Below, piece after piece: positions 7,211 through 16,829 of a DNA stretch of 64,000 nt (its first letter is position 1; the number at the start of each line of letters is the position of its first letter). Under the pieces are notes generated by a model, which did not search any database, was not told the origin of the DNA, and saw only the letters and a program-made list of their open reading frames with translations. The position numbers and the translations under genes are program-made. The stretch covers positions 1-64,000 of the forward strand of contig JBMFIQ010000007.1 of NCBI GenBank assembly GCA_049976245.1, read 5' to 3'. This stretch comes from Microbacter sp049976245. GTDB taxonomy: Bacteria; Bacteroidota; Bacteroidia; Bacteroidales; Paludibacteraceae.

Positions 7211-9370
7211 TTAAAAGAATCTTGCCCGATAATCCTGAATGTCGCCTTTTTCTTTCAAAACTTGGAACATGATGTAAGGCAACATGTAATTTTGTTTCTG
7301 ATTGAGCATTTCTTCTTCATTTTGCAACACGAAAGGATCGTTCTTGGTTTGAATGTTGTAAACGTTGAAGACATAAACGCCCATTTTCCCTTGTAACGGC
7401 TGTGAAACTTTATTAGCCTGACTGGCGGTTGCTGCACCAATAATTAGCGGTTCGTTTGTTAGTGAGCCCGTCCCGTTGCTATAGAAATTTAAGTTGGTGG
7501 CGGTGTCGGTTTTTAATTTCAATGCTGCAGCCAAACCAGGCAGTGTTGGATTGGTTGCCATGACCGTCGAAATGTTTTTAATCATCAACTGTGCTTTTTT
7601 GTCAGTGATCAGTTGCGCTCTCAGATCGGGTGTAACGGCTTCCAATGAGCGATATCCTTTTTCGTGTTTTCCGGTGATGGCTGCCACAATCAACTGATCG
7701 TTTTCTGTTCCGCATTCGAGCACATCTGAGATGGCGCCGATTTTGTTGTCGTTGACCCAACGAATGACTGATCGCGAGTTCTTGATCATCCCGATTTGCG
7801 GAGCATTGGGATCAACCTGATTGGCTGTATGAACTACCAATCCTTGTGCTTTGGCCGTTGCATCAAAATTGGAAAGAGAGGTAGCTGCCGTTGCAAATTG
7901 TTTTGCCTGATTGTAGTACTGTTCCCTTGTTGCATCGCTGGGCACTACGCGGATGGCTATGATGCCAATTTTGACTTTCGGGACAATGTCTCTTTGTTGC
8001 GTTACCTGAATTAATTGTATTCCTTGTGGTTCTTTGTCAACAATCACTTCGTTTTTAGCTGCTTGAAAAATTTTGTTGGCCAATGAAAGGTTAAATCCCA
8101 TTTGAAGGAGATTTTGTTCCTGCACCCATCCAATTTCGCCGCCGTTGGCGGCTGTTTGTTGAACCCGGGAATATTTGCGTGCCAAGGTTGCAAAATCGGC
8201 TCCTGCGTTGATCGCTTTTTTGATGCTGTCAGCCAACATGGATGTGGCGGTATCGCTTTGTGCGGCAACAAAAATGTGTCGAATGTTCACCGAGTCGGGC
8301 AACATCATTTTGGGCTCAATAATTTTTGCCATTACGTAAGTGTCATTTTCTAATGTAGGGCCAAATACATCGCCTTTTTTGCCGTTAAAGGCAAAATCCT
8401 GCAGGAAAAGCGGAAGATCATCTTTGCTCAGCGGGGCATCAATGTATTTTGAGTCGGAATTGTTGTTGATCAACGTCACCAATTGATTGTCGGATGCCGA
8501 TTCAAAATTGGCTTTGATGCTGTTCATTTTTTGTTCAACAGCGCTAAAATCGGCTTGTGACGGTTTAATTGGGATCAACACGTATTTGAAATCATTGTTG
8601 GCCTCCTGACGATATCGTTCGATTTGCTTTTTGTACAAGGCTTTGATTTCAGCATCCGATACGGTTACGGAACCATCGGGAATGGTGTAATATGGTTGCA
8701 TGATGAAATTCATATCCACCGAGGTTTCATTTCGGTTGAAGGTGTATTTTGCATCCAAGGCATTGCTTGTGATGGTTTTGGACAAAAGGGTGATGTATTT
8801 TTGTTGTAAGGTATTGTCTTTAATCATCTTAACCCAAAAATCCCAATATTGTTCGTATTGTTTGACTTCGTCAGCCTGTTGCGGGTTGTTTTTTTGTGCG
8901 GCTTGATTGAGTGCAGTCAGAAAATTCAGTAAAGCTTGTTTGCTGAAAGTTCCTGTTTGTGGATCGATGAAAATACGACGACCTGTGATCAACGGGCTAA
9001 TGTGATCGCCAATGGTTAAGTCGTTCATCTCTTCTTTGGTGACCGTGAGCCCTAATTCAGCTGCCTGTTGCCCGATGAGGGTTGAGTTGAGGAAATTGGA
9101 CCAAACTTGTTCCCTGATTTGTTCGTTCATCTGGTCATTGCCGGTTTGTCCTGTCTCAATTTTGTAAACCGTTGTCAATTGATCGATTGCACTTTGAAAT
9201 TCGGGATATTTAATGGTTTGCCCGTCGATGACCGCCAGCTTCATTTTTTGTTGACCCAAGAATGATTGACTTGAATTCAAAAAGTCACCAATAATAAATG
9301 CAAACATGGCTAACCCCACGGTTACTACCAACAATACACCTCTTCGTCTGATTCGTTCTAATGTTGCCAT
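7211..9370 (-). CDS. Membrane-anchored SurA/PpiD-like peptidylprolyl isomerase
   Basis: 719 residues. The short basic N terminus (LERIRRRG) and a single membrane segment at about 12-30 place the bulk in the periplasm, as in PpiD. Residues 30-250 form a SurA-N-like chaperone region. A parvulin (rotamase) domain lies at about 360-458 (VNIRHIFVAA, then ADFATLARKYS and GGEIGWV), followed by a second, degenerate domain. Likely assists folding of outer-membrane and secreted proteins. The length fits the Bacteroidales PpiD-like family. Upstream on the same strand is a radical SAM gene 193 nt away, so it may have its own promoter. Convergent with the helicase gene. Confidence 0.88.
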   Translation of the reverse strand: MATLERIRRRGVLLVVTVGLAMFAFIIGDFLNSSQSFLGQQKMKLAVIDGQTIKYPEFQSAIDQLTTVYKIETGQTGNDQMNEQIREQVWSNFLNSTLIGQQAAELGLTVTKEEMNDLTIGDHISPLITGRRIFIDPQTGTFSKQALLNFLTALNQAAQKNNPQQADEVKQYEQYWDFWVKMIKDNTLQQKYITLLSKTITSNALDAKYTFNRNETSVDMNFIMQPYYTIPDGSVTVSDAEIKALYKKQIERYRQEANNDFKYVLIPIKPSQADFSAVEQKMNSIKANFESASDNQLVTLINNNSDSKYIDAPLSKDDLPLFLQDFAFNGKKGDVFGPTLENDTYVMAKIIEPKMMLPDSVNIRHIFVAAQSDTATSMLADSIKKAINAGADFATLARKYSRVQQTAANGGEIGWVQEQNLLQMGFNLSLANKIFQAAKNEVIVDKEPQGIQLIQVTQQRDIVPKVKIGIIAIRVVPSDATREQYYNQAKQFATAATSLSNFDATAKAQGLVVHTANQVDPNAPQIGMIKNSRSVIRWVNDNKIGAISDVLECGTENDQLIVAAITGKHEKGYRSLEAVTPDLRAQLITDKKAQLMIKNISTVMATNPTLPGLAAALKLKTDTATNLNFYSNGTGSLTNEPLIIGAATASQANKVSQPLQGKMGVYVFNVYNIQTKNDPFVLQNEEEMLNQKQNYMLPYIMFQVLKEKGDIQDYRARFF

Positions 9371-9563
9371 TGAATAATGTCTATTAAAAGATAATTTCTA
9401 TTTGTTCTGTTTATTTCGAATGTGTCAACTGTTTCAATATGAGTAATTTGATTGTTGTATTTACTCTTTTGTCAACAAAGAAGCGTCATTCGAAATGTGG
9501 GTACGAATATACAAAAAAATGTTTATATTATCATCTTTTGAATGAATGGGTTATTTTTAGTTG

Positions 9564-10340
9564 TCATTCACCTATTAACACGTCAAAACCGTGCTCTTTT
9601 ACCACTTGAGCAATGTGCATCAATTCCTCATGAGTAGCTTTGCGCAGTGTTTTCAATGGAGTTTCCCGATCGATGGTGTAAATCATGACTTGCTTGGGTT
9701 TGATTTGCTCCAGCGCCTTTATCCACAAGTTCATTTCTTCTTCGGTGGTATTGTCCACGATGTCATGGCCAGATTCGCCGTGTAGAAACATGGTTTGAAT
9801 AATCACGTTGCCATTGAACCGTTGCAAGTGATCGATGAGCCACTGCGCCGTTATTTTTTTTGAAACGGGACGATTGAGCAATTGAATGGTACGATTGTTG
9901 GCCGAATCAAATTTTAAGATGTTTTTGTCCACTTTATTGAGCGCTTGAAACACCAGCGGATTGTCAATTTGTGTGCTGTTGGAAAGCACGCTGATACCTG
10001 CATTGGGGAAATAGCGGTTTCGGAGCGCAATGGTGTCATCAACGATCGACGCAAAATCTTTATGAATGGTTGGTTCTCCGTTGCCCGCAAAAGTGATGAC
10101 ATCCAATTCTTCATTTCGGTTTTTCATCTCCGACAGAGTTGTTTCAAGTTGTGTTCGCACCTCTTCGCGTGTTGGAATGATTGCTTGAGGATCTGTTCTG
10201 TTAAATCCACATTCACAGTAGATGCAGTTAAAGGTGCACACTTTAGCCGTAAGAGGCAAAAGATTAATTCCCAAGGAAATGCCGAGCCTTCTGCTTTTGA
10301 TTGGCCCAAATATGATTCTGTCAAATAAAAATGTGGACAT
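9564..10340 (-). CDS. Radical SAM protein (COG0731-like)
   Basis: 258 residues with a canonical radical SAM cluster, C35-x3-C39-x2-C42 (KVCTFNCIYCECG). The N-terminal FGPIKSRRLG segment and overall length resemble the COG0731 group, in which some archaeal members make wyosine bases in tRNA. Bacterial relatives have no proven substrate, so no reaction is assigned. GNGEPT at about 86-91 is the glycine-rich SAM-binding segment. Cytosolic. Lies 146 nt downstream of dapL on the same strand; a functional link is not evident. Confidence 0.82.
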   Translation of the reverse strand: MSTFLFDRIIFGPIKSRRLGISLGINLLPLTAKVCTFNCIYCECGFNRTDPQAIIPTREEVRTQLETTLSEMKNRNEELDVITFAGNGEPTIHKDFASIVDDTIALRNRYFPNAGISVLSNSTQIDNPLVFQALNKVDKNILKFDSANNRTIQLLNRPVSKKITAQWLIDHLQRFNGNVIIQTMFLHGESGHDIVDNTTEEEMNLWIKALEQIKPKQVMIYTIDRETPLKTLRKATHEELMHIAQVVKEHGFDVLIGE

Positions 10341-10486
10341 GGTTATGCGATTAAAATGATGGAAGCCGTTTCTTCCAATGCGGAATGGGAAAACCTTCCC
10401 TTTCCAGTTTTATGCTCATTTGATGTAAAAATGAAGTGGTTTCCTGTTGGGTCGAATGTTTAAAGCGTATTGTGGAACGGTTGATT

Positions 10487-11719
10487 TTAAATGTTCCATT
10501 GGGCAATGCGTTGCATGGCTTCGTGGGTTTGTTCATGTGAGCCAAATGCTGTGAGACGAAAATATCCTTCGCCGTGTGGTCCAAAGCCTACGCCCGGAGT
10601 TCCAACCACATGCACTTCATTCAACAATCGATCAAAGAATTCCCAGGCTGATATGCCGTTTGGCGTTTTTAGCCAGATGTAGGGCGCATTGACGCCGCCA
10701 AAGTGTTCGAGCCCTTTGTGCTGCATCCCTTGCCGAATGAGTTCGGCGTTGTGCATGTAATAGTGAATGGTTTCGTTGATTTGTTGTCTTCCTTCGGCAG
10801 AATAGACTGCTTCGGCAGCGCGTTGAACGATGTAGGCCGTTCCGTTGAATTTGGTGGTTTGGCGTCTGTTCCAAAGACGATTCAATGATATTTGTTCATG
10901 TTTTTTTGAGAAGGCTTTGACAGATTTTGGAACAACGGTGTAGCCACAGCGCAATCCCGTGAATCCTGCTGTTTTGGAAAAACTTCGAAATTCGACGGCA
11001 ACATCTTTGGCTCCTTCAATCTCGTAAATGGAATGAGGCACATCGGCTTCGCGGATGAAGGCTTCATAAGCAGCATCAAACAAAATGATCGATTGATTTT
11101 CACGGGCATAATCTACCCATCTTTTCAATTCATGGTGTTTCAATGTTGTACCGGTAGGATTATTGGGATAACATAAGTAAATGACGTCCACTCTTTTTTC
11201 GGGCAGAGAAGGGATAAAATGATTTTCAGCGGTGCAGGCCAAATAGACCATGTTGCTCCATGCTCCTTTTTCGGTCAATGTGCCGGCTCTTCCAGCCATC
11301 ACGTTGGTGTCCACATACACCGGATAGACCGGATCGGTCACCGCTATCACGTTGTCGATGCCTAAAATGTCGCCAAAATTGCCGGTATCACTCTTAGCAC
11401 CATCGCTGACAAAAATCTCATCAGGATCCAAGTCAATGCCTCGCGCATTGAAATCTTGTTGAACAATGGTTTGACGTAAGAAATCATATCCTTGTTCAGG
11501 GCCGTAACCACGAAACGTGGAGGCTTGTCCCATCTCATCCACTGCCTGATGCAGCGCTTTGATCACGGCAGGAGCCAGTGGCCGGGTGACATCGCCAATT
11601 CCCAATCGGATCACATTGGCATTGGGATTTGCCTCTTTGAATGCGGCAATTTTTCGCGATATTTCGGAAAATAAATAAGTTTCTGAAAGAATGGTAAAAT
11701 GATCGTTGATAAGTGCCAT
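10487..11719 (-). CDS. dapL: LL-diaminopimelate aminotransferase
   Basis: 410-residue fold-type I PLP aminotransferase. The PLP lysine is K249 in FRSFSKTAGFTG, with NNPTG at about 186-190 and the DapL-type opening (FSEISRKIAAF, then VIRLGIGDVTRPLAP). DapL converts tetrahydrodipicolinate directly to LL-diaminopimelate, bypassing the acylated intermediates; the product is the substrate of DapF. dapF lies 32 nt upstream on the same strand, which strongly supports the call and an operon. Length is typical (about 410). Confidence 0.95.
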   Translation of the reverse strand: MALINDHFTILSETYLFSEISRKIAAFKEANPNANVIRLGIGDVTRPLAPAVIKALHQAVDEMGQASTFRGYGPEQGYDFLRQTIVQQDFNARGIDLDPDEIFVSDGAKSDTGNFGDILGIDNVIAVTDPVYPVYVDTNVMAGRAGTLTEKGAWSNMVYLACTAENHFIPSLPEKRVDVIYLCYPNNPTGTTLKHHELKRWVDYARENQSIILFDAAYEAFIREADVPHSIYEIEGAKDVAVEFRSFSKTAGFTGLRCGYTVVPKSVKAFSKKHEQISLNRLWNRRQTTKFNGTAYIVQRAAEAVYSAEGRQQINETIHYYMHNAELIRQGMQHKGLEHFGGVNAPYIWLKTPNGISAWEFFDRLLNEVHVVGTPGVGFGPHGEGYFRLTAFGSHEQTHEAMQRIAQWNI

Positions 11720-11751
11720 TGTTGATTTGAGTTAAAAAGTTAAGCGTTGGA

Positions 11752-12606
11752 TCATTTTTGAGTAATGGATGATTCGGGGAAATAAGTTCCTTCAAAGACA
11801 GTGGTTGCCGGACCGGTCATGTACACATGATTGTCTGCTTCCGACCATTCGATGAACAAAGTGCCGCCGGTTAATTCCATGGTGACTTTACGTTCTGATT
11901 TGCCGTTCAAAACGGAAGCAACGGTAGCCGCACAAGCGCCTGTTCCACAAGCCAATGTTTCGCCCGATCCACGTTCCCAAACACGCATTTTCAAGTGATC
12001 GGGTGATAAAATTTGAACAAATTCCGTGTTGGTTCTGTTGGGAAAAAGCGGATGATGTTCAACCTTCGGACCGATTTTTGCCAAATCAAGTTGATCGACT
12101 TGATCTTCAAAAATGACAACATGCGGGTTTCCCATCGAAACGGCGGTGATGTTTACGCGTTTTCCATCCAATGCAATCGGAAAGTTAATCACCGTTTCTT
12201 CTTCAAGATGTACCGGAATCAATTTGGACGACAGAATGGGTTCTCCCATATCAACCCGAACCGTCGTTACTTTGCCGTTGTCGACGTTTAAGTTCAAGCG
12301 TTTTTGTCCCGACAAGGTTTCCAACGTGATGGATGTTTTGTTTGTCATTCCGTGATCAAATACATATTTTGCAATGCAGCGTGAAGCATTGCCGCACATT
12401 TCGGCTTCTGATCCGTCGGCGTTGAAAATACGCATTCTAAAGTCTTCTTTTTCAGAAGGTAAAATCAAAACCAATCCATCACCTCCGATGCCAAAATGAC
12501 GATCGCTGATTTTAATGGCCAATGATGCAGGATCGTTGATGACTTCTTCAAATCCGTTGACGTAAATATAATCGTTGCCTGCACCGTGCATTTTAGTAAA
12601 TTTCAT
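11752..12606 (-). CDS. dapF: Diaminopimelate epimerase
   Basis: 284 residues. Both catalytic cysteines are present: C71 in EMCGNASRC and C220 in LACGTGACA, the two-base pair that interconverts LL- and meso-diaminopimelate for lysine and peptidoglycan synthesis. The N-terminal FTKMHGAGNDYIY motif fixes the start at 12606. First gene of a dapF-dapL unit. Its leader contains copy A of the four-copy repeat, ending directly at the start codon, and no -7 box was recognised between that repeat and the purF-like gene. Confidence 0.96.
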   Translation of the reverse strand: MKFTKMHGAGNDYIYVNGFEEVINDPASLAIKISDRHFGIGGDGLVLILPSEKEDFRMRIFNADGSEAEMCGNASRCIAKYVFDHGMTNKTSITLETLSGQKRLNLNVDNGKVTTVRVDMGEPILSSKLIPVHLEEETVINFPIALDGKRVNITAVSMGNPHVVIFEDQVDQLDLAKIGPKVEHHPLFPNRTNTEFVQILSPDHLKMRVWERGSGETLACGTGACAATVASVLNGKSERKVTMELTGGTLFIEWSEADNHVYMTGPATTVFEGTYFPESSITQK

Positions 12607-12691
12607 ACGTTTATTTTTAATATTAAAATGGTATGGAACTCGCCAAATTGTCTTTTTTTTGAGTATAAACTCTTTTAATGGCTCGTTTCAT
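12607..12691 (-). repeat. Leader repeat copy A (upstream of dapF)
   Basis: Imperfect repeat of about 85 bp shared with 25686-25772, 36811-36896 and 59530-59617. It begins ATGAAACGAGCC, contains TTTGGCGAGTTCCATAC and ends with an A/T-rich stretch directly at the dapF ATG. In this copy an ORF of 22 codons (12691-12623) is open and ends QKKDNLASSIPF, related in frame to the peptide of copy B. Same orientation as dapF. Confidence 0.75.
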
Positions 12692-12778
12692 ACGTTGACG
12701 TTTTTTGGTTTTTTTTGTTATATATAATTAAATGAAAATCAATTGTTTCTGTGAATTGAAAAGGTTTTTAGTTGGTGA

Positions 12779-14692
12779 TTATTCTTCCCATGATTCGCCT
12801 GGGGTTACAATGGGCCGAATGTTTTTATGTTCATAATCGTTAATAAAAGCCTGATTTACTAATTTATTTCCTCCGGGTGTCGGATAGTTGCCCGAAAAAT
12901 ACCAGTCCCCATGATTTGACGGACAGGCTTTGTGCAGATTATCAATGGTTTGATAAATAATTTCAATGTCAATGTTACAATCATCAGGGCGTACCAATTC
13001 GGCAATTTTTTTGGAGATTTCTTCGTCGGTAAATGGGGAATAAATTTCTTTTACATAATTGATCATCAATTCTTTGGGAATATTTTCCTGTGCTTTGCTT
13101 TTTCGGTACACTTCGTCAATGATGTGGGTTTTGCCTTGTTCTTTGAGCAATGTAACAGCTGCCGTAAAGGCAATAAATTCACTCAATCGCGACATGTCAA
13201 TCCCGTAGCAATCGGGATATCGTATCTGAGGCGAGGACGATACGATGATGATTTTGCGCGGATTGAGCCGGCTTAAAATTTTGATAATGCTCTGTTTCAG
13301 CGTAGTGCCTCTCACGATGCTGTCGTCGATCACTACAATGGAATCTTCGTTTTCCCGAACTATGCCGTACGTTACATCGTACACATGTGCTGCCAAATCA
13401 TTTCTGTTGGCATCTTCCGTGATAAAAGTTCGCAACTTGATGTCTTTGATGGTCAATTTTTCGTTGCGAATGCGTTTTGAAAGCACCTTGTTGATGGCTT
13501 GTTCCGTTAATGATGCTTGTTGTTGAAGGGTCAAAATGGCATTGGCTTTTTGTTGATTCAAATGATCCTCCAAGCTTTCCATCATTCCGTAATAAGCGAC
13601 TTCCGCCGTATTTGGGATGAACGAAAAAACAGTATGATCGAGATCATGGTTGATAGATTTCAAAATTTGAGGGATCAGTAATTTCCCCAGCATTTTACGT
13701 TCGCGATAAATGTCACTGTCGCTTCCTCGCGAAAAATAGATACGCTCGAACGAGCAGGGTGTTACTTGATCGGCCGTGCGTATTTGAGCAAGTTTGAAGC
13801 TGCCGTCTTTTTTAATAAACAATCCCCATCCTGCGGCAAGTTCTTTGACCTCCTCCGTCTTGATATTAAAAACTGTTTGAATGACAGGTCGTTCAGAGGT
13901 GGCGACAATCAACTCTTCGTTGGCAAAATAATAAGCCGGACGAATGCCCCATGGATCACGGAATACAAAAGCATCGCCACCGCCAGTCATCCCGGTAATC
14001 ACAAAACCGCCGTCCCATATCTGAGTAGCTTCTTTTACAATACCAGTAAGATCAATCGCTTGTTCAATTTTTTCGTTCAAGGCATTCCCTGAAAATCCTT
14101 CCTGGCTAAACGAGTTGTAGAGACGTTCCACTTCCGTGTCCAATAAGCTGCCAAGTTGTTCCAAAATAATGAAGGTATCGGCATTGTGACGCGGGTGTTG
14201 GCCGTCGGCCACAATTTGATTAAATACTTCGTTGACATTGGCTAAGTTAAAGTTACCGGCTAAGCATAAGTTGCGGCTGCGCCAGTTATTGCGGCGCAAG
14301 AAAGGATGAGTATAGGCAATTCCTGATCGTCCAATGGTGCCGTAACGCAAATGTCCCATGTAAATTTCTCCAATAAAAGGAGCTTTTTCGAGTTGATCAG
14401 TATGATGTTGTTCAAACAAAGTAATTTGTCGGTTGATTGCATTGAAAGTTTCGGTGATGGCTCCTGCTCCTAAAGCCCTTTCACGAAAAATATATTCTTC
14501 TCCGGCATTGACATGAAGTTTAACCGTGGCAATGCCTGCACCTTCCTGCCCTCTGTTGTGTTGCTTTTCCATCAACAGGTAAAGCGCATTCAATCCAAAC
14601 TTTTTGGTTCCATATTTTTTTTCGTAATAGGAAAGAGGTTTTAACAATCGAAGCAGCACAATGCCACATTCATGTTTGATGGGATCACTCAT
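12779..14692 (-). CDS. Long-form amidophosphoribosyltransferase (class II glutamine amidotransferase + PRTase)
   Basis: 637 residues, well above the roughly 470-510 of classical PurF. The likely amidotransferase nucleophile is C9 (KHECGIVLL), so eight residues would have to be removed for an N-terminal Cys, as with the PurF propeptide. NRGQEGAG, HLRYGT and LAGNFNL belong to the glutaminase domain (1-250). The phosphoribosyltransferase PRPP loop is VVIDDSIVRGTT (453-464). Insertions around 370-420 and a 100-residue C-terminal extension account for the extra length; this long form recurs in Bacteroidales. It probably makes phosphoribosylamine in purine synthesis, but I cannot exclude a paralogous role, so no symbol is given. 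Monocistronic. Confidence 0.85.
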   Translation of the reverse strand: MSDPIKHECGIVLLRLLKPLSYYEKKYGTKKFGLNALYLLMEKQHNRGQEGAGIATVKLHVNAGEEYIFRERALGAGAITETFNAINRQITLFEQHHTDQLEKAPFIGEIYMGHLRYGTIGRSGIAYTHPFLRRNNWRSRNLCLAGNFNLANVNEVFNQIVADGQHPRHNADTFIILEQLGSLLDTEVERLYNSFSQEGFSGNALNEKIEQAIDLTGIVKEATQIWDGGFVITGMTGGGDAFVFRDPWGIRPAYYFANEELIVATSERPVIQTVFNIKTEEVKELAAGWGLFIKKDGSFKLAQIRTADQVTPCSFERIYFSRGSDSDIYRERKMLGKLLIPQILKSINHDLDHTVFSFIPNTAEVAYYGMMESLEDHLNQQKANAILTLQQQASLTEQAINKVLSKRIRNEKLTIKDIKLRTFITEDANRNDLAAHVYDVTYGIVRENEDSIVVIDDSIVRGTTLKQSIIKILSRLNPRKIIIVSSSPQIRYPDCYGIDMSRLSEFIAFTAAVTLLKEQGKTHIIDEVYRKSKAQENIPKELMINYVKEIYSPFTDEEISKKIAELVRPDDCNIDIEIIYQTIDNLHKACPSNHGDWYFSGNYPTPGGNKLVNQAFINDYEHKNIRPIVTPGESWEE

Positions 14693-14739
14693 TTTTTTGT
14701 TTTATCGTTGGCAAAAATGAAATGTAAAAAAAGAATGTG

Positions 14740-14747
14740 CAAAGGTA
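14740..14747 (-). promoter_or_regulatory. -7 box (TACCTTTG) of the purF-like gene
   Basis: TACCTTTG followed by C on the minus strand, 47 nt upstream of the ATG at 14692. No clear -33 element. Confidence 0.55.
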
Positions 14748-14986
14748 GTTCATTTTTCATTTATTCTGAGCTCCTTTTTAACGAAATGGCTTCATTTGAT
14801 TCATTTTAAGATCTATCAACGGCAAGATTAGAAAATGGTTAAGTTTCATCATAGCTTTACAATTGCGATGAAACGATCTTTTTGCTGCAATACTTTGCCA
14901 ATATGTTTGAAACAATTTTCATGAAGGTTCCATGATAACAACTGTTAAGCACAAATGGAACGAATGTGTGCAGTATTTTGTTCAAG

Positions 14987-15020
14987 TTGGCACAGGATGA
15001 AATAAAATGTGTATCTTTGC
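14987..15020 (+). promoter_or_regulatory. Promoter of the FadL-like gene
   Basis: TTG at 14987-14989, 23-nt spacer, then TATCTTTG at 15013-15020. The predicted leader is about 100 nt long and contains a pyrimidine-rich stretch; no known riboswitch is recognised in it. Confidence 0.65.
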
Positions 15021-15127
15021 GTCGTTATTTTATTAAAATTAAATAAGCACTTCGCTGTCTGACTGCTTTTCTTTTTGTGTAAAGTCTTCTTACTTCTGAT
15101 TGCTTTTTATCCAATCATCCAAAACGA

Positions 15128-16693
15128 ATGAGAAAAACAATTTTCATGGCAATGATTTTTTCATTGCTTGTTATCAGGGTTTTTGCTGGAGGTCTTCTGA
15201 CAAATACCAACCAAAGTGTTCATTTTTTGCGAGAACCTTCGCGTGAAGCATCTACTGAAATTGATGCTGTTTACACCAATCCTGCCGGATTGGTATTTTT
15301 GACGGATGGGTTTCATTTGTCCATAACCAATCAGAGTGCTTTTCAAACCCGAACCATCACTTCAACCTTTGCTCCTTTTGCAGGCGATGGTGGAAGTGCC
15401 ACCAAAGTATTTCGAGGAGAGGCTTCGGCACCGTTGATTCCAAGTTTTCAGTTTGCCTATAAAAAAGCGAACTATGTCATTTCCACTGCTTTTGGCATCA
15501 CAGGAGGTGGCGGGGAAGCAACATTCAATCAGGGGTTACCCTCTTTTGAAGCGCCCATTTCCATGATTCCGGTATCGCTTAGTGCTGCCGGAGTGCCCAC
15601 CACAGCATATTCCGTTGACGGTTACATGCAAGGGCGGCAATTCCTTTACGGTTTTCAGGTCAATGGTTCGTACAAACTGAATCATGCTTTTTCAGTTGCA
15701 GCCGGATTGCGTTTGAATATTGCCAGCAATGCTTATCAGGGTCATTTGCGAAATATTATGATCAATCCTCAACATCCTGTCTTAAATCCAACGGGAAACA
15801 TGATGTCGGCTTCGCTCTTCTTTACCAATGCAGCCTCTCTGGCTACCGGAGCTTCAACTTCGTTGGCACCTATAGTTGATGCGGGATATGGAACCGCTAC
15901 ATTGGCACAATTGGAGGCAGCCGGTAAACTTTCGTCAGCTCAGGTAGCCCAATTAAGTGCCGGACTTGGAACCGATGTGAGCACTTTGCAGGTTACTCAG
16001 GTGCAAGGCCTTTACAATAAAGCGGCAGCTGCTTATTCAGCCAATGCGCAGGCTACTTCCGATAAATATTTAGATTGCACCCAAACAGGATGGGGCGTCA
16101 CACCCATTATCGGTGTTGATTATCATGTGGCAAACTGGAATGTGGGAGTAAAATATGAATTTAAAACTTCGTTGAATATTCAAAACAATACCGTGATTGA
16201 TGATACAGGTTTGTTCCCAAACGGAGTCAATACGCCCAACGATGTGCCTGCCTTATTGACATTGGGGGTTGCTTATCGGATTCCTCATCATTTCAATTTT
16301 TCTGTCGGCTATCATCACTTTTTTGATTCAGATGCTAAAATGGCCAATGACAAGCAAAAGTATATTCATGGCGGAGTGAACGAATATCTTTTTGGTGGAG
16401 AATACACCATCAATCAACTTTTCTTAATTAGTGCAGGAGCTCAAATTACCAGAACGGGGGTTACCGATCCCTATCAGAGCGATATGAGTTTCAGCTTGAA
16501 TTCTTATTCAATCGGATTTGGCGGAGCTGTGAACCTGACTTCAAAACTTCGGCTCAATTTGGCCTATTTCTTTACCAATTATGCCAAATGGACCAAACAA
16601 TCGTCTAATTATAACCATACCATGCTGGCCGGTACCGATGTATTCGATCGTACCAATAAAGTTTTTGGCATTGGGGTTGATTATAATTTTTAA
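15128..16693 (+). CDS. FadL/OMPP1-like outer membrane beta-barrel protein
   Basis: 521 residues with a signal peptide at about 1-20 (ends VFAGG). N-terminal features AVYTNPAGLVFL and the hatch-like segment are characteristic of the OMPP1/FadL/TodX transport family. Alternating beta-strands run to a C-terminal aromatic residue (VDYNF), as expected for Bam-dependent barrels. An Ala/Ser-rich insertion lies at about 225-310. Likely role: passage of hydrophobic compounds across the outer membrane; the ligand is unknown. Monocistronic, with its own promoter and a terminator downstream. Confidence 0.83.
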   Translation: MRKTIFMAMIFSLLVIRVFAGGLLTNTNQSVHFLREPSREASTEIDAVYTNPAGLVFLTDGFHLSITNQSAFQTRTITSTFAPFAGDGGSATKVFRGEASAPLIPSFQFAYKKANYVISTAFGITGGGGEATFNQGLPSFEAPISMIPVSLSAAGVPTTAYSVDGYMQGRQFLYGFQVNGSYKLNHAFSVAAGLRLNIASNAYQGHLRNIMINPQHPVLNPTGNMMSASLFFTNAASLATGASTSLAPIVDAGYGTATLAQLEAAGKLSSAQVAQLSAGLGTDVSTLQVTQVQGLYNKAAAAYSANAQATSDKYLDCTQTGWGVTPIIGVDYHVANWNVGVKYEFKTSLNIQNNTVIDDTGLFPNGVNTPNDVPALLTLGVAYRIPHHFNFSVGYHHFFDSDAKMANDKQKYIHGGVNEYLFGGEYTINQLFLISAGAQITRTGVTDPYQSDMSFSLNSYSIGFGGAVNLTSKLRLNLAYFFTNYAKWTKQSSNYNHTMLAGTDVFDRTNKVFGIGVDYNF

Positions 16694-16742
16694 CGAATTT
16701 GCTTCCGTCGATCTTTCGGCAAAGAGATGAATGATTCTAAAT

Positions 16743-16780
16743 AACAGAAGGTTCCGCTTGACGAATCTTCTGTTTTTTCT
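16743..16780 (+). terminator. Terminator after the FadL-like gene
   Basis: 12-bp stem (AACAGAAGGTTC with GAATCTTCTGTT, one G:T) around an 8-nt loop, followed by TTTTCTTT. Confidence 0.85.
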
Positions 16781-16791
16781 TTAAAATCGGC

Positions 16792-16799
16792 TATCTTTG
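16792..16799 (+). promoter_or_regulatory. -7 box (TATCTTTG) of the acetyltransferase gene
   Basis: TATCTTTG directly after the upstream terminator and 30 nt before the chosen ATG at 16830. Confidence 0.65.
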
Positions 16800-16829
16800 T
16801 AGTTTTAATCAATCATCTACTTGAATAAC

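Larger units (their letters stand above)
14693..15127. other. Divergent intergenic region with two promoters
   Basis: 435 nt between the divergent purF-like and FadL-like genes. It holds the minus-strand -7 box at 14740-14747 and the plus-strand promoter at 14987-15020. No coding sequence or clear RNA gene is visible in between. Confidence 0.6.
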
